Notes under the pieces: model-generated
What the model was told of the DNA's origin: nothing
The model's input: the letters and a program-made list of their open reading frames with translations, nothing else
The model's database searches: none
Part shown: one piece after another, positions 35,826 to 43,305 of the stretch
Layout: every line of letters starts with the position of its first letter
Position numbering within the stretch: position 1 is the first letter of the stretch
Source of the DNA: Pelomonas sp051857475
GTDB lineage: Bacteria > Pseudomonadota > Gammaproteobacteria > Burkholderiales > Burkholderiaceae_C
DNA: 64,000 nt
NCBI RefSeq assembly: GCF_051857475.1
Contig: NZ_JBPZGZ010000007.1
Location: forward strand, 62,001-126,000
Reading direction: 5' to 3'
Position numbers and translations under genes: made by a program

Positions 35826-36745
35826 GATTTCATTGTCGCGGGCTCGGCCCAGGAACGGAGCAGTTCCAGCGAAACACCCATGCCGCCGCAGACCTCAACA
35901 AGAACCCGCTTGAAACCGCGGGCGTGCAAGTCGACCGCCGCCAGCGCGGCGCCACAGGCGGGTTCGACGAGAACGCGATGAGCGTCGGCGAAACGAACAC
36001 AGGCAGCCGTGGCCTGGTCATCGCTGACCTGCACGGCATGCGTGGGATGCGAGCGCGCCAGCTCGAAGGCGCGGGCCGCAACGCGGCGCGAACCCAGCGA
36101 CGTGGCGATGGAGGTGATGGCGGACAGCGAGACCAGCTCGCCGGCGCTGAGGCTGGCCTGCAGGCTGGCGGCGCCATGGGTCTCGACGGCGATGACCGGC
36201 ACCTGGTCCAGGCCATGGCGTCGCAGGCCCTCGACGATGCCGCAGAACAGCCCGCCGCCGCCGACGGCCGTGATGACGGCGTCGAACTCGACGCCGGCTT
36301 CAACGACTTCGTCGATCAGCGTCGCGTGCCCGGCCCACAGCAGCGGGTGGTCGAAGGGATGCACATAGGCTGCGCCGCGCTCGGCGGCGAGCTGGACGGC
36401 GAACTCATGCGCCTCGTCCCACACAGCGCCATGCCGCAGCACCTCTGCGCCACGCGCAGCCAGACGCTCAGCGACGGCGATGCTGCTCGTCATCGGAAGC
36501 ACGACGGTTACCGGCAGACCGACCGACACGGCCGCGTGCGTCGCGGCGAAACCGGCATTGCCACCCGACGCACAGACGATCGCCCGAGCACCGTCGACCG
36601 CCGACTGCTGCACCAGCCGCCCGACGCCGCGCAGCTTGAAGCTGCCGCTGGGCTGCAGGGCATCCATCTTCAGCCAGACCTCGGGGTGGTCAAACAGCCC
36701 CGGCGCCGCTCGCAACAGCGGCGTGTTGACGTGCAGGGGCGTCAT
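35822..36745 (-). CDS. PLP-dependent serine/threonine dehydratase-like enzyme
   Basis: 307 residues, fold type II PLP enzyme. The Schiff-base Lys37 lies in SGSFKLRG, the substrate loop is ASGGNAGFA, and the phosphate-binding GGGGLF follows. The short form without a regulatory ACT domain resembles L-serine dehydratases of the SDS type. It would convert serine or threonine to the 2-oxoacid plus ammonia. Its ATG directly abuts the stop of liuA (no spacer), so the two are tightly coupled. Confidence 0.85.
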   Translation of the reverse strand: MTPLHVNTPLLRAAPGLFDHPEVWLKMDALQPSGSFKLRGVGRLVQQSAVDGARAIVCASGGNAGFAATHAAVSVGLPVTVVLPMTSSIAVAERLAARGAEVLRHGAVWDEAHEFAVQLAAERGAAYVHPFDHPLLWAGHATLIDEVVEAGVEFDAVITAVGGGGLFCGIVEGLRRHGLDQVPVIAVETHGAASLQASLSAGELVSLSAITSIATSLGSRRVAARAFELARSHPTHAVQVSDDQATAACVRFADAHRVLVEPACGAALAAVDLHARGFKRVLVEVCGGMGVSLELLRSWAEPATMKS

Positions 36746-37924
36746 TTACATGGTCTCGGCAAACAGCTCCCGGCCGATCAGCATGCGGCGAATCTCCGAG
36801 GTGCCCGCGCCGATTTCGTAGAGCTTCGCGTCACGCCAGAGACGCCCCAGCGGGTACTCGTTGATGTAGCCGTTGCCGCCGAAGATCTGGATGCCTTCAC
36901 CGGCCATCCAGGTCGCCTTCTCGGCCGTCCACAGGATGACGGAGGCGCAGTCCTTGCGCACCTGCCGCACATGCTCGGCGCCCAGCAGGTCGAGATTCTT
37001 GGCGACGGTGTAGGCAAACGACCGCGCGGCCTGCAGCACGGTGTACATGTCGGCCACCTTGCCCTGGATGAGCTGGAACTCGCCGATGCTCTGGCCGAAC
37101 TGCTTGCGATCGTGGATGTAGGGAACGATGTTGTCCATCACGCTCTGCATGATGCCCAGCGGCCCGCCGGTCAGCACGGCGCGCTCGTAGTCCAGGCCCG
37201 ACATCAGCACCTTGGCGCCGCCGTTCACGGCACCCAGCACGTTCTCGGCCGGCACCTCGACGTTCTGGAACACCAGCTCGCCGGTGTGCGAGCCGCGCAT
37301 GCCCAGCTTGTCGAGCTTCTGCGCGATGCTGAAGCCCTTCATGCCCTTCTCGATGAGGAAGGCCGTCACGCCGCGCGCGCCCAGCTCGGGCTCGGTCTTG
37401 GCATACACCACCAGGGTGTCGGCATCGGGGCCGTTGGTGATCCACATCTTGCTGCCGTTGAGCAGGTAGACGCCACCCTTGTCCTCGGCCTTGAGCTTCA
37501 TGCTCAGCACGTCGGAGCCCGCGCCCGGCTCGCTCATGGCCAGCGCGCCGACATGCTCGCCGCTGATCAGTTTGGGCAGGTACTTCTTGCGCTGGGCGTC
37601 GTTGCCGTTGCGCTTGATCTGGTTGACGCACAGGTTGGAGTGCGCGCCGTAGCTCAGGCCCACCGAGGCGCTGCCTCGGCTGATCTCTTCCATGGCCACC
37701 ATGTGGGCCAGATAACCCATGTTGGCGCCGCCGTAGGCCTCGGGCACGGTGATGCCCAGCACACCCAGCTCGCCCATCTTGCGCCACAGGTCCATGGGGA
37801 ACTGGTCGCTGCGGTCGATCTCGGCCGCGCGGGGCGCGATCTCCTCGTCGGCAAAGGCGCGCACCGCGTCGCGCAGCGCGTCGATGTCTTCGCCGAGTTG
37901 GAAGTTGAGGCCGGGCAGATTCAT
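36746..37924 (-). CDS. liuA: isovaleryl-CoA dehydrogenase
   Basis: 392 residues. It oxidises isovaleryl-CoA to 3-methylcrotonyl-CoA in leucine degradation, passing electrons to ETF. The decisive feature is the catalytic Glu247 in SGLDYERAVLTGGPLG, where isovaleryl-CoA dehydrogenases carry their base, while the C-terminal site reads YEIGAGTSEIRR with Gly in place of the usual Glu. FAD motifs MSEPGAGSD and WITNG are intact. A LiuR-like palindrome is 49 bp upstream. The rest of the liu genes are not adjacent. Confidence 0.93.
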   Translation of the reverse strand: MNLPGLNFQLGEDIDALRDAVRAFADEEIAPRAAEIDRSDQFPMDLWRKMGELGVLGITVPEAYGGANMGYLAHMVAMEEISRGSASVGLSYGAHSNLCVNQIKRNGNDAQRKKYLPKLISGEHVGALAMSEPGAGSDVLSMKLKAEDKGGVYLLNGSKMWITNGPDADTLVVYAKTEPELGARGVTAFLIEKGMKGFSIAQKLDKLGMRGSHTGELVFQNVEVPAENVLGAVNGGAKVLMSGLDYERAVLTGGPLGIMQSVMDNIVPYIHDRKQFGQSIGEFQLIQGKVADMYTVLQAARSFAYTVAKNLDLLGAEHVRQVRKDCASVILWTAEKATWMAGEGIQIFGGNGYINEYPLGRLWRDAKLYEIGAGTSEIRRMLIGRELFAETM

Positions 37925-37972
37925 GGTCGGGTCTCCTGTCAGCCCGGCCTCAAAACAGCCGAGCATTCTTGA

Positions 37973-37988
37973 TTGACGTAAACGTCAA
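37973..37988. promoter_or_regulatory. LiuR-like operator of the liuA operon
   Basis: TTGACGT-AA-ACGTCAA, 7-bp perfect arms, between the stop of the LysR gene (38010) and the liuA ATG (37924), 49 bp from the latter. The core is the same as in the sites before the thiolase and icmF. A 19-bp-spaced -10 is not obvious here, unlike at icmF, so the promoter layout is less clear. Confidence 0.75.
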
Positions 37989-38009
37989 CTGTAGCAAGTT
38001 GAGTCCGAC

Positions 38010-38894
38010 TCAGGTTGCTGCAGGCAACAGCCGCTTCACCAGCGGGTGGCTGATCTTCTTGTCCGTGCCCACGGCGAAGAACTGCTCCGCCAGGCCGTCG
38101 GCCAGGCCGACGTTGACGACGCCGTAGCGTGCGGTCAGCGCGTCGTCCACCGCTGTCGCCGCAGGGAACACGCCCAGGCCCTCGCTGCCGAAGGTCGCGA
38201 GCAGGGCGCTGTCCTCGAACTCGCCGGTGACGCGCACGCGCAAACCCTCTTCGTTCAGCCATTGGTCCAGCCGGGGCCGCAGCGCCGCGTGCGAGGTCGG
38301 CAGCAGCAGCGGCACGTCGGCCAGCGAGGCGGGAAAGTCGCGCGCCGCGGCTGCAGCCCAGCGCGGGTGGGCATACCAGGCGATGGGCGAGCTGCCCAGG
38401 GAGTGACTGTAGACACGCAAGTTCGGGTTGGCCGGCGCGGGTCGGTCGGCCAGCACGACGTCCAGCCGGTGCAGGGCCAGGTCGCCGAGCAGGTCGTCGA
38501 ACTCATCCTCGTGGCAGAGCAGGCGCAGCTGCGGCGTGTCGAGGATGGGCGCCAGCAGGCGGTGGGCGACCAGCTTGGGCAGGCCGTCCGAGATGCCGAC
38601 AGCCAGACGCACCGTCGGTACGTCGACGGCCTCGCGCACCCGCTCGGGCAGGGTCTCGCCCAGCGAGAAGATCTGGTCGGCCACGTCCAGCGCCGCGCGT
38701 CCGGCTTCAGTCAGCGTCAGGCCGCGACCGGCCGGCTTCAACAGGGCCGCGCCGAGGTTCTGCTCCAGTTCGCGCACCTGGGTCGACACCGTCTGCACCG
38801 ACAGGCCCAGCTTCTCGGCCGCCCGGGTCAGGCCGCCCTCCTTGGCGACGGCCCAGAAGTAGTACAGGTGGCGGTAGCTGTAGTTCAGGCTCAT
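38010..38894 (-). CDS. LysR family regulator, NhaR-like
   Basis: 294 residues. The N-terminal winged helix (YFWAVAKEGGLTRAAEKLGLSVQTVSTQVRELE) and the DVVLADRPAP stretch are the style of NhaR-type LysR activators, which respond to sodium and pH in enterobacteria. No nhaA is nearby. It precedes the liuA operon on the same strand and is divergent from the Bax-inhibitor-like gene; the 103-bp divergent region contains a GAAGCA-A-TGCTTC palindrome that may be its operator. Confidence 0.88.
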   Translation of the reverse strand: MSLNYSYRHLYYFWAVAKEGGLTRAAEKLGLSVQTVSTQVRELEQNLGAALLKPAGRGLTLTEAGRAALDVADQIFSLGETLPERVREAVDVPTVRLAVGISDGLPKLVAHRLLAPILDTPQLRLLCHEDEFDDLLGDLALHRLDVVLADRPAPANPNLRVYSHSLGSSPIAWYAHPRWAAAAARDFPASLADVPLLLPTSHAALRPRLDQWLNEEGLRVRVTGEFEDSALLATFGSEGLGVFPAATAVDDALTARYGVVNVGLADGLAEQFFAVGTDKKISHPLVKRLLPAAT

Positions 38895-38915
38895 GGCAAA
38901 TCAGCAAGTTATCCA

Positions 38916-38928
38916 GAAGCAATGCTTC
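38916..38928. promoter_or_regulatory. candidate LysR operator in divergent promoter region
   Basis: A perfect 13-base dyad GAAGCA-A-TGCTTC, in the AT-richer stretch between the divergent LysR (start 38894) and Bax-inhibitor (start 38998) genes. LysR proteins commonly bind such dyads between themselves and a divergent target. It is 22 bases from the LysR start, which fits autoregulation. Confidence 0.45.
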
Positions 38929-38997
38929 GCGATTCTCTGCTTTTATTTGATGCCTTGCATGCCTACTCTGGGCGCGTTTCTTCAACGGAGGTCTGCC

Positions 38998-39675
38998 ATG
39001 CAAACCCGCCCCATTGCCGTCGCCATGCCTTATGGCGGCAGCGTCGACCGCGCCGCCGCCCACCGGGTGCTGCGCAACACCTATGCCCTGCTGTCGATGA
39101 CGCTGCTGTTCAGCGCCGCCGTCGCGGGTGCCGCCGTCGCCTTCAGCCTGCCGGCTCCCGGCATCATCCTGACGCTGGTGGCCTACTTCGGCCTGCTGTT
39201 CGGCATCCACAAGCTGAAGAACCGCGGCGCCGCCGTCGGCCTGGTCTTCGCCCTGACCGGCTTCATGGGCTGGACCCTGGGCCCGCTGCTGACGCGCACC
39301 CTGGCGCTGCCGGCCGGTGCGCAGATCGTCGCACTGGCCATGGGCGCCACCGGTGCCGTCTTCCTGGCGCTGTCGGCCTATGCGATGACGACCAAGCGCG
39401 ACCTGTCGTGGATGGGCGGCTTCCTGTTCGCCGGCATGGTGGTCGCCGTCCTGGCCGGCCTGGCCGCGATCTTCTTCCAGATCCCGGCCCTGGCGCTGAC
39501 GGTGTCCGCCGTCGTCGCCCTGCTGTCGGCCGGCCTGATCCTGTTCGAGACCAAGCAGATCATCGATGGCGGCGAGACCAACTACGTGCTCGCCACGGTC
39601 AGCCTGTTCGTGTCCATCTTCAATCTGTTCACCAGCCTGCTGCACCTGTTCGGCTACGGCAGCTCGGACGACTGA
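38998..39675 (+). CDS. Bax inhibitor-1/YccA family membrane protein
   Basis: 225 residues with seven hydrophobic helices and the family's typical C-terminal FETKQIIDGGETNYVLATVSLFVSIFNLF block, including the two conserved acidic residues thought to gate a calcium leak. It sits in the inner membrane; YccA-type members also modulate FtsH. CGGAGG 6 bases before the ATG fixes the start. It may be regulated by the divergent NhaR-like protein. It converges on the OPT transporter (6-base gap). Confidence 0.9.
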   Translation: MQTRPIAVAMPYGGSVDRAAAHRVLRNTYALLSMTLLFSAAVAGAAVAFSLPAPGIILTLVAYFGLLFGIHKLKNRGAAVGLVFALTGFMGWTLGPLLTRTLALPAGAQIVALAMGATGAVFLALSAYAMTTKRDLSWMGGFLFAGMVVAVLAGLAAIFFQIPALALTVSAVVALLSAGLILFETKQIIDGGETNYVLATVSLFVSIFNLFTSLLHLFGYGSSDD

Positions 39676-39681
39676 AGGCGA

Positions 39682-41694
39682 TCAGGACTTGCTGAGCAGC
39701 CAGCGGTAGAGGCCGATACCGATACCGGCAAACGCCAGCAGCCCCAGCACCTGGCCGGCCGTGGCGAAGCTGTCACCCACCAGAGCCAGCGGCGCGCCGT
39801 TGCCGGAGAAGACGACGATGGCGGCCAGGATGACGCCCAGCAGGCTCTCGCCGACGATAAGGCCGGAGGCCAGCAGCACGCCGAGCTGCTTGGTGGCTTC
39901 GGGGTGGCGCTTGTAGGAAGCGCGCTTGTCGAACCACCAGCCGGCGACGGCACCGATGACGATCATCAGCGTGCTGTTCATCGGCAGATAGATGCCCAGG
40001 CCGACAGCCAGCGGCGCCAGGTGGGCCTTGCCACCCGAGGCACGTTTCATGACCTCGTCAACAACGATGCAGCCCACCCCGATGAAGGCGCCGATGCGGA
40101 TGAGCTCCCAGTTCAGGTCGCCCTGGATGACGCCCTTGGCCAGGGCCGAGATCAGCGCGGCCTGCGGTGCGGCCAGCGCCTTCTTGGGGTCGACACCGGG
40201 CGCACCGGCAAAGCCATAGGCCTGGTTCAGCAGGTCCAGCACCGGCGGGATGACGATGGCGCCGGCGACGACGCCGATGATCAGCGCCACCTGCTGGCGC
40301 CAGGGCGTGGCGTCGACGAGCTGGCCGGTCTTCAGGTCCTGCAGGTTGTCGTTGGAGATGGTGGCCACGGCGAACACGACGGCCGTGACGAAGAGGGCAA
40401 ACGCCACCAACGCCTGGCCCGTGGAAGCCGGCAGCATGGGCTTGACGACCAGGGCCAGCAGCAGCGACACGCCGATGACGACCAGGATGCCGACGCCCGA
40501 CAGCGGGCTGTTGGACGAGCCGATCAGGCCGGCCATGTAGCCGCAGACGGCAGCGACGAAGAAGCTCATCAGCACGACGTAGACGACGCCGCCGACGACC
40601 AGCAGGCCGAGTTGGTCGCCCAGGCCGGCCGAAGTGGCAAAGCTGGACAGCATGAAGCCGATGGGCAGCATGCAGGCCAGGGTGATGAGGCCGACGGTGC
40701 CGATGGGGATGTCCTGCTCATTGCGCGGCAGGGAGTCGGCCTTGCCTGCCTTGCGCACGCGGGCCGACATGGCGGCCGAGTGCAGGCCCGAAACGACGGG
40801 CCTGGCCAGCTTGATCAGCGTCCAGATGGCGGCGACGGCGATGCAGCCGGCGCCGATGAAGCGCACCTTCTTGCTCCAGGCGAACAAGGCCACCGCCTCG
40901 GCGGCGCCGTCGACACCCGAAGTCAGATAGGGCACGCCGCCCAGCCAGGCGATGCAGGCGCCGACGAGGATGGCGATGCCCACCCACAGGCCGACGAGGT
41001 GGCCGACGGCCAGCAGCGCAAAGCTGAAGTTCAGGTCATAACCCGTTGCGGGTCCATTGCCTTTCTCGCCGCCAGGCAGGCGGAAGTACTGGGCCAGGTT
41101 GGCCGCAAAGAGCTGGGTGGCGACGACGATGCTGAAGCCGGCCGACACGACGGTGCCCGCCACGATGGCGGCCAGGCCTTGGCGGTTGGCTTCGCCGCTG
41201 TCGGCAGCATGGCCGACCTTGAGCACCTCGGCGCAGGCCACGCCTTCCGGATAAGGCAGCGGCGAGTTGGTCACCAGCGCCCGGCGCAGCGGGATGGAGT
41301 ACATGACGCCGAGCACACCGCCCAGGGCGCACAGCGTGACCGACATCCAGTAAGGGAAGCCCGTCCACCAGCCGATCATGACCAAGCCGGGCAGCACGAA
41401 GATGATGGAGGACAGGGTGCCGGCCGACGAGGCGATCGTCTGCACGATATTGGTCTCGCCGATGGAGTTGCCCGCGGCGCGGCGCAGCAGGGCCATGGAG
41501 ATGACGGCGGCCGGGATGGAGGTCGCGAAGGTCAGACCGGCCTTGAGGCCGAAGTAGACGTTGGCGGCCGTGAAGACCAGGGTGATGAGGATGCCGAGGA
41601 CGATGCCGCGGGCGGTCAGTTCGGTCCCCAGTGGCGCGGTGGAGGCTTGCGTGGTCACGGTCGGAGGGCGGGAATTGGGATGGGGGCGGATCAT
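39682..41694 (-). CDS. OPT family oligopeptide transporter
   Basis: 670 residues, about 14-16 membrane helices, an OPT/YSL superfamily importer. Characteristic blocks are ANVYFGLKAGLTFATSIPAA near the N-terminus, SSAGTLSSIIFVLPGL, and the NDNLQDLKTGQLVDATPW loop in the middle of the protein, a typical bacterial OPT motif. It is proton-coupled and imports small peptides or metal chelates. No peptidase or metal gene lies beside it; the SMP-30 gene upstream on the same strand ends 33 bases before its start. Confidence 0.9.
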   Translation of the reverse strand: MIRPHPNSRPPTVTTQASTAPLGTELTARGIVLGILITLVFTAANVYFGLKAGLTFATSIPAAVISMALLRRAAGNSIGETNIVQTIASSAGTLSSIIFVLPGLVMIGWWTGFPYWMSVTLCALGGVLGVMYSIPLRRALVTNSPLPYPEGVACAEVLKVGHAADSGEANRQGLAAIVAGTVVSAGFSIVVATQLFAANLAQYFRLPGGEKGNGPATGYDLNFSFALLAVGHLVGLWVGIAILVGACIAWLGGVPYLTSGVDGAAEAVALFAWSKKVRFIGAGCIAVAAIWTLIKLARPVVSGLHSAAMSARVRKAGKADSLPRNEQDIPIGTVGLITLACMLPIGFMLSSFATSAGLGDQLGLLVVGGVVYVVLMSFFVAAVCGYMAGLIGSSNSPLSGVGILVVIGVSLLLALVVKPMLPASTGQALVAFALFVTAVVFAVATISNDNLQDLKTGQLVDATPWRQQVALIIGVVAGAIVIPPVLDLLNQAYGFAGAPGVDPKKALAAPQAALISALAKGVIQGDLNWELIRIGAFIGVGCIVVDEVMKRASGGKAHLAPLAVGLGIYLPMNSTLMIVIGAVAGWWFDKRASYKRHPEATKQLGVLLASGLIVGESLLGVILAAIVVFSGNGAPLALVGDSFATAGQVLGLLAFAGIGIGLYRWLLSKS

Positions 41695-41727
41695 GCCCCC
41701 ATTTAGTGCCCAGGCCGATCGGGGCCT

Positions 41728-42645
41728 TCAGCAGGGCTTGACGCCGTTGACCGCCAACAGCACGGAATAGACCGAGCTCGTCGCGCAGATGAAGAGCCGG
41801 TTGCGCTTGGGGCCGCCGAAGCTGACGTTCGACACCCGCTCGGGTACGGGGATGCGGCCGATCAGCGCGCCGTCCGGCGCATGGCAATGGATGGCGCGAC
41901 CGGCGCTGGTCCAGATGCGGCCTTCGGTGTCGCAGCGGAAACCGTCATAGAAGCCGGTGTCGCATTGGATGAAGACCTCGCCGCCGCTCAGCGAGCCGTC
42001 GGCGTCGACGGCAAAGCGATGCATGGTGCCGCGCTCCACGCCGGTGTCGGCGACGTAGAGGCAGCGCTCATCGGGCGAGAACGCCAGGCCGTTGGGATGG
42101 ACCAGGTTGTCGGCCATGACGCGCAGCTCGCCACTGACCGGGTCCAGCCGGTAGACCCAACAGCCGGCCTGCTCCTGCGGCGCACGCACGCCCTCGTAGT
42201 CGTCGCAGATGCCGTAGGGCGGGTCGGTGAACCAGACCGTGCCATCGGATTTCACGACCACGTCGTTGGGGCTGTTCAGGCGCTGGCCCCCGAAGTGCGA
42301 GGCCAGCACAGTCAGCGAACCGTCGTGCTCGGTGCGCACGACGCGTCGGCCGCCCTGCTCGCAGCTGATGAGACGTCCCTGGCGGTCCAGCGTGTGGCCA
42401 TTGGTGTAGCTGGACGGGCGGCGGAACTCGGCGACATGGCCGGACACCTCGCACCAGCTCAGCATGCGCTCGTTGGGGATGTCGCTCCACAGCAGGCGGC
42501 GCTGGGCGGGGACATAGACCGGCCCCTCCGTCCAGCGACAGCCGCTGGCCAGGCGCTCCAGCCGGGCGCTCTTGCGGATGCAGTCGTCAAAGCGCGCATC
42601 CAGGATCTCGAACTCGCAGGGCTCGCTGCCGCTCTCGAAGGCCAT
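41728..42645 (-). CDS. SMP-30/gluconolactonase family protein
   Basis: 305 residues, six-bladed propeller. The divalent-metal ligands are visible: Glu in WTEGPVY, Asn in LNSPNDVVV, and Asn/Asp in HPNGLAFSPDERCLYVADTG. Such enzymes open sugar lactones or related esters. The specific substrate is unknown. It has no signal peptide, so it is probably cytoplasmic. The next gene upstream is the Lrp-type regulator, 96 bases away on the same strand. Confidence 0.85.
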   Translation of the reverse strand: MAFESGSEPCEFEILDARFDDCIRKSARLERLASGCRWTEGPVYVPAQRRLLWSDIPNERMLSWCEVSGHVAEFRRPSSYTNGHTLDRQGRLISCEQGGRRVVRTEHDGSLTVLASHFGGQRLNSPNDVVVKSDGTVWFTDPPYGICDDYEGVRAPQEQAGCWVYRLDPVSGELRVMADNLVHPNGLAFSPDERCLYVADTGVERGTMHRFAVDADGSLSGGEVFIQCDTGFYDGFRCDTEGRIWTSAGRAIHCHAPDGALIGRIPVPERVSNVSFGGPKRNRLFICATSSVYSVLLAVNGVKPC

Positions 42646-42741
42646 CGTCTTTCTTCCTCAGGTTGAAAGACGAAATCGTCGAGCGAGGGCCTTGCCGCCG
42701 CGCGGCATTGCGAGCATCCAGAAAGCCGCGCCGCGGCGAAA

Positions 42742-43224
42742 TCAGTCCACCAGTGGCAGCCCGGCGCCGGGCTTGCAGTCGTCCAGCACGAAGACGGAGC
42801 GGAATTTGCGGATGTTGGCGTCGTCGAAGAACAGCTCGCGCGTCAGCGCTTCGAACTCGGCCACATCGCGGCAGCGGATCAGCAGCAGGAAATCGCTGTC
42901 GCCGGCCACATAGAAGCACTGCTGCACCCGCGGCTCGGCGGCCATGCGGCGCTTGAAGCCGTCGATGACGGCCTTGCGGCTGGCCTCACGCAGCTCCACC
43001 TCGACCCAGACCGACAGACCAAAGCCCAGGGCTGCGGCATCCAGAAGCAGGCGCTCACCTTGGATAACGCCCGCGTCGCGCAGGCGCCGGATGCGCCGCT
43101 GCACGGCGGTGGCCGACAGGCCGATGGCGGTGGCAATCTTCTCGGCCGGCTGGCGCGGCTCGTCCTGCAGGCGGGCGAGGATCTGGCGGTCGAATTTGTC
43201 CAGTTCAGGTGCGGCATCCGTCAT
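42742..43224 (-). CDS. Lrp/AsnC family transcriptional regulator
   Basis: 160 residues. An N-terminal helix-turn-helix (PAEKIATAIGLSATAVQRRIRRLRDAGVI) precedes a RAM ligand-binding domain. Lrp-type proteins respond to amino acids such as leucine. The start is placed at 43224, where the conserved fold begins. It is divergent from icmF, and the 81-bp region between them holds the LiuR-like palindrome, so this regulator may also act on icmF or be part of the regulon. Confidence 0.88.
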   Translation of the reverse strand: MTDAAPELDKFDRQILARLQDEPRQPAEKIATAIGLSATAVQRRIRRLRDAGVIQGERLLLDAAALGFGLSVWVEVELREASRKAVIDGFKRRMAAEPRVQQCFYVAGDSDFLLLIRCRDVAEFEALTRELFFDDANIRKFRSVFVLDDCKPGAGLPLVD

Positions 43225-43248
43225 GGCCGCGCACCCTACCCGAAAGCT

Positions 43249-43282
43249 CAATTGACGTTAACGTCAATTGGCGACCTAGAAT
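43249..43282 (+). promoter_or_regulatory. icmF promoter with LiuR-like operator
   Basis: A perfect 22-bp palindrome (43249-43270; arms CAATTGACGTT and its reverse complement) precedes icmF. Its left arm supplies a TTGACG -35 (43252-43257) and a TAGAAT -10 stands at 43277-43282, leaving a 19-bp spacer. Spacers this long are typical of promoters activated or repressed by MerR-family proteins, to which LiuR belongs. The operator ends 35 bases before the icmF ATG. Confidence 0.75.
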
Positions 43283-43305
43283 CCGGCCCGAGCAAGGAGA
43301 CAGCC

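Noticed and set aside
36726..36733. Further TTGACGT half-site near the dehydratase start, and another near 23002
   Set aside because: Neither has the second ACGTCAA arm, and both lie inside coding sequence.
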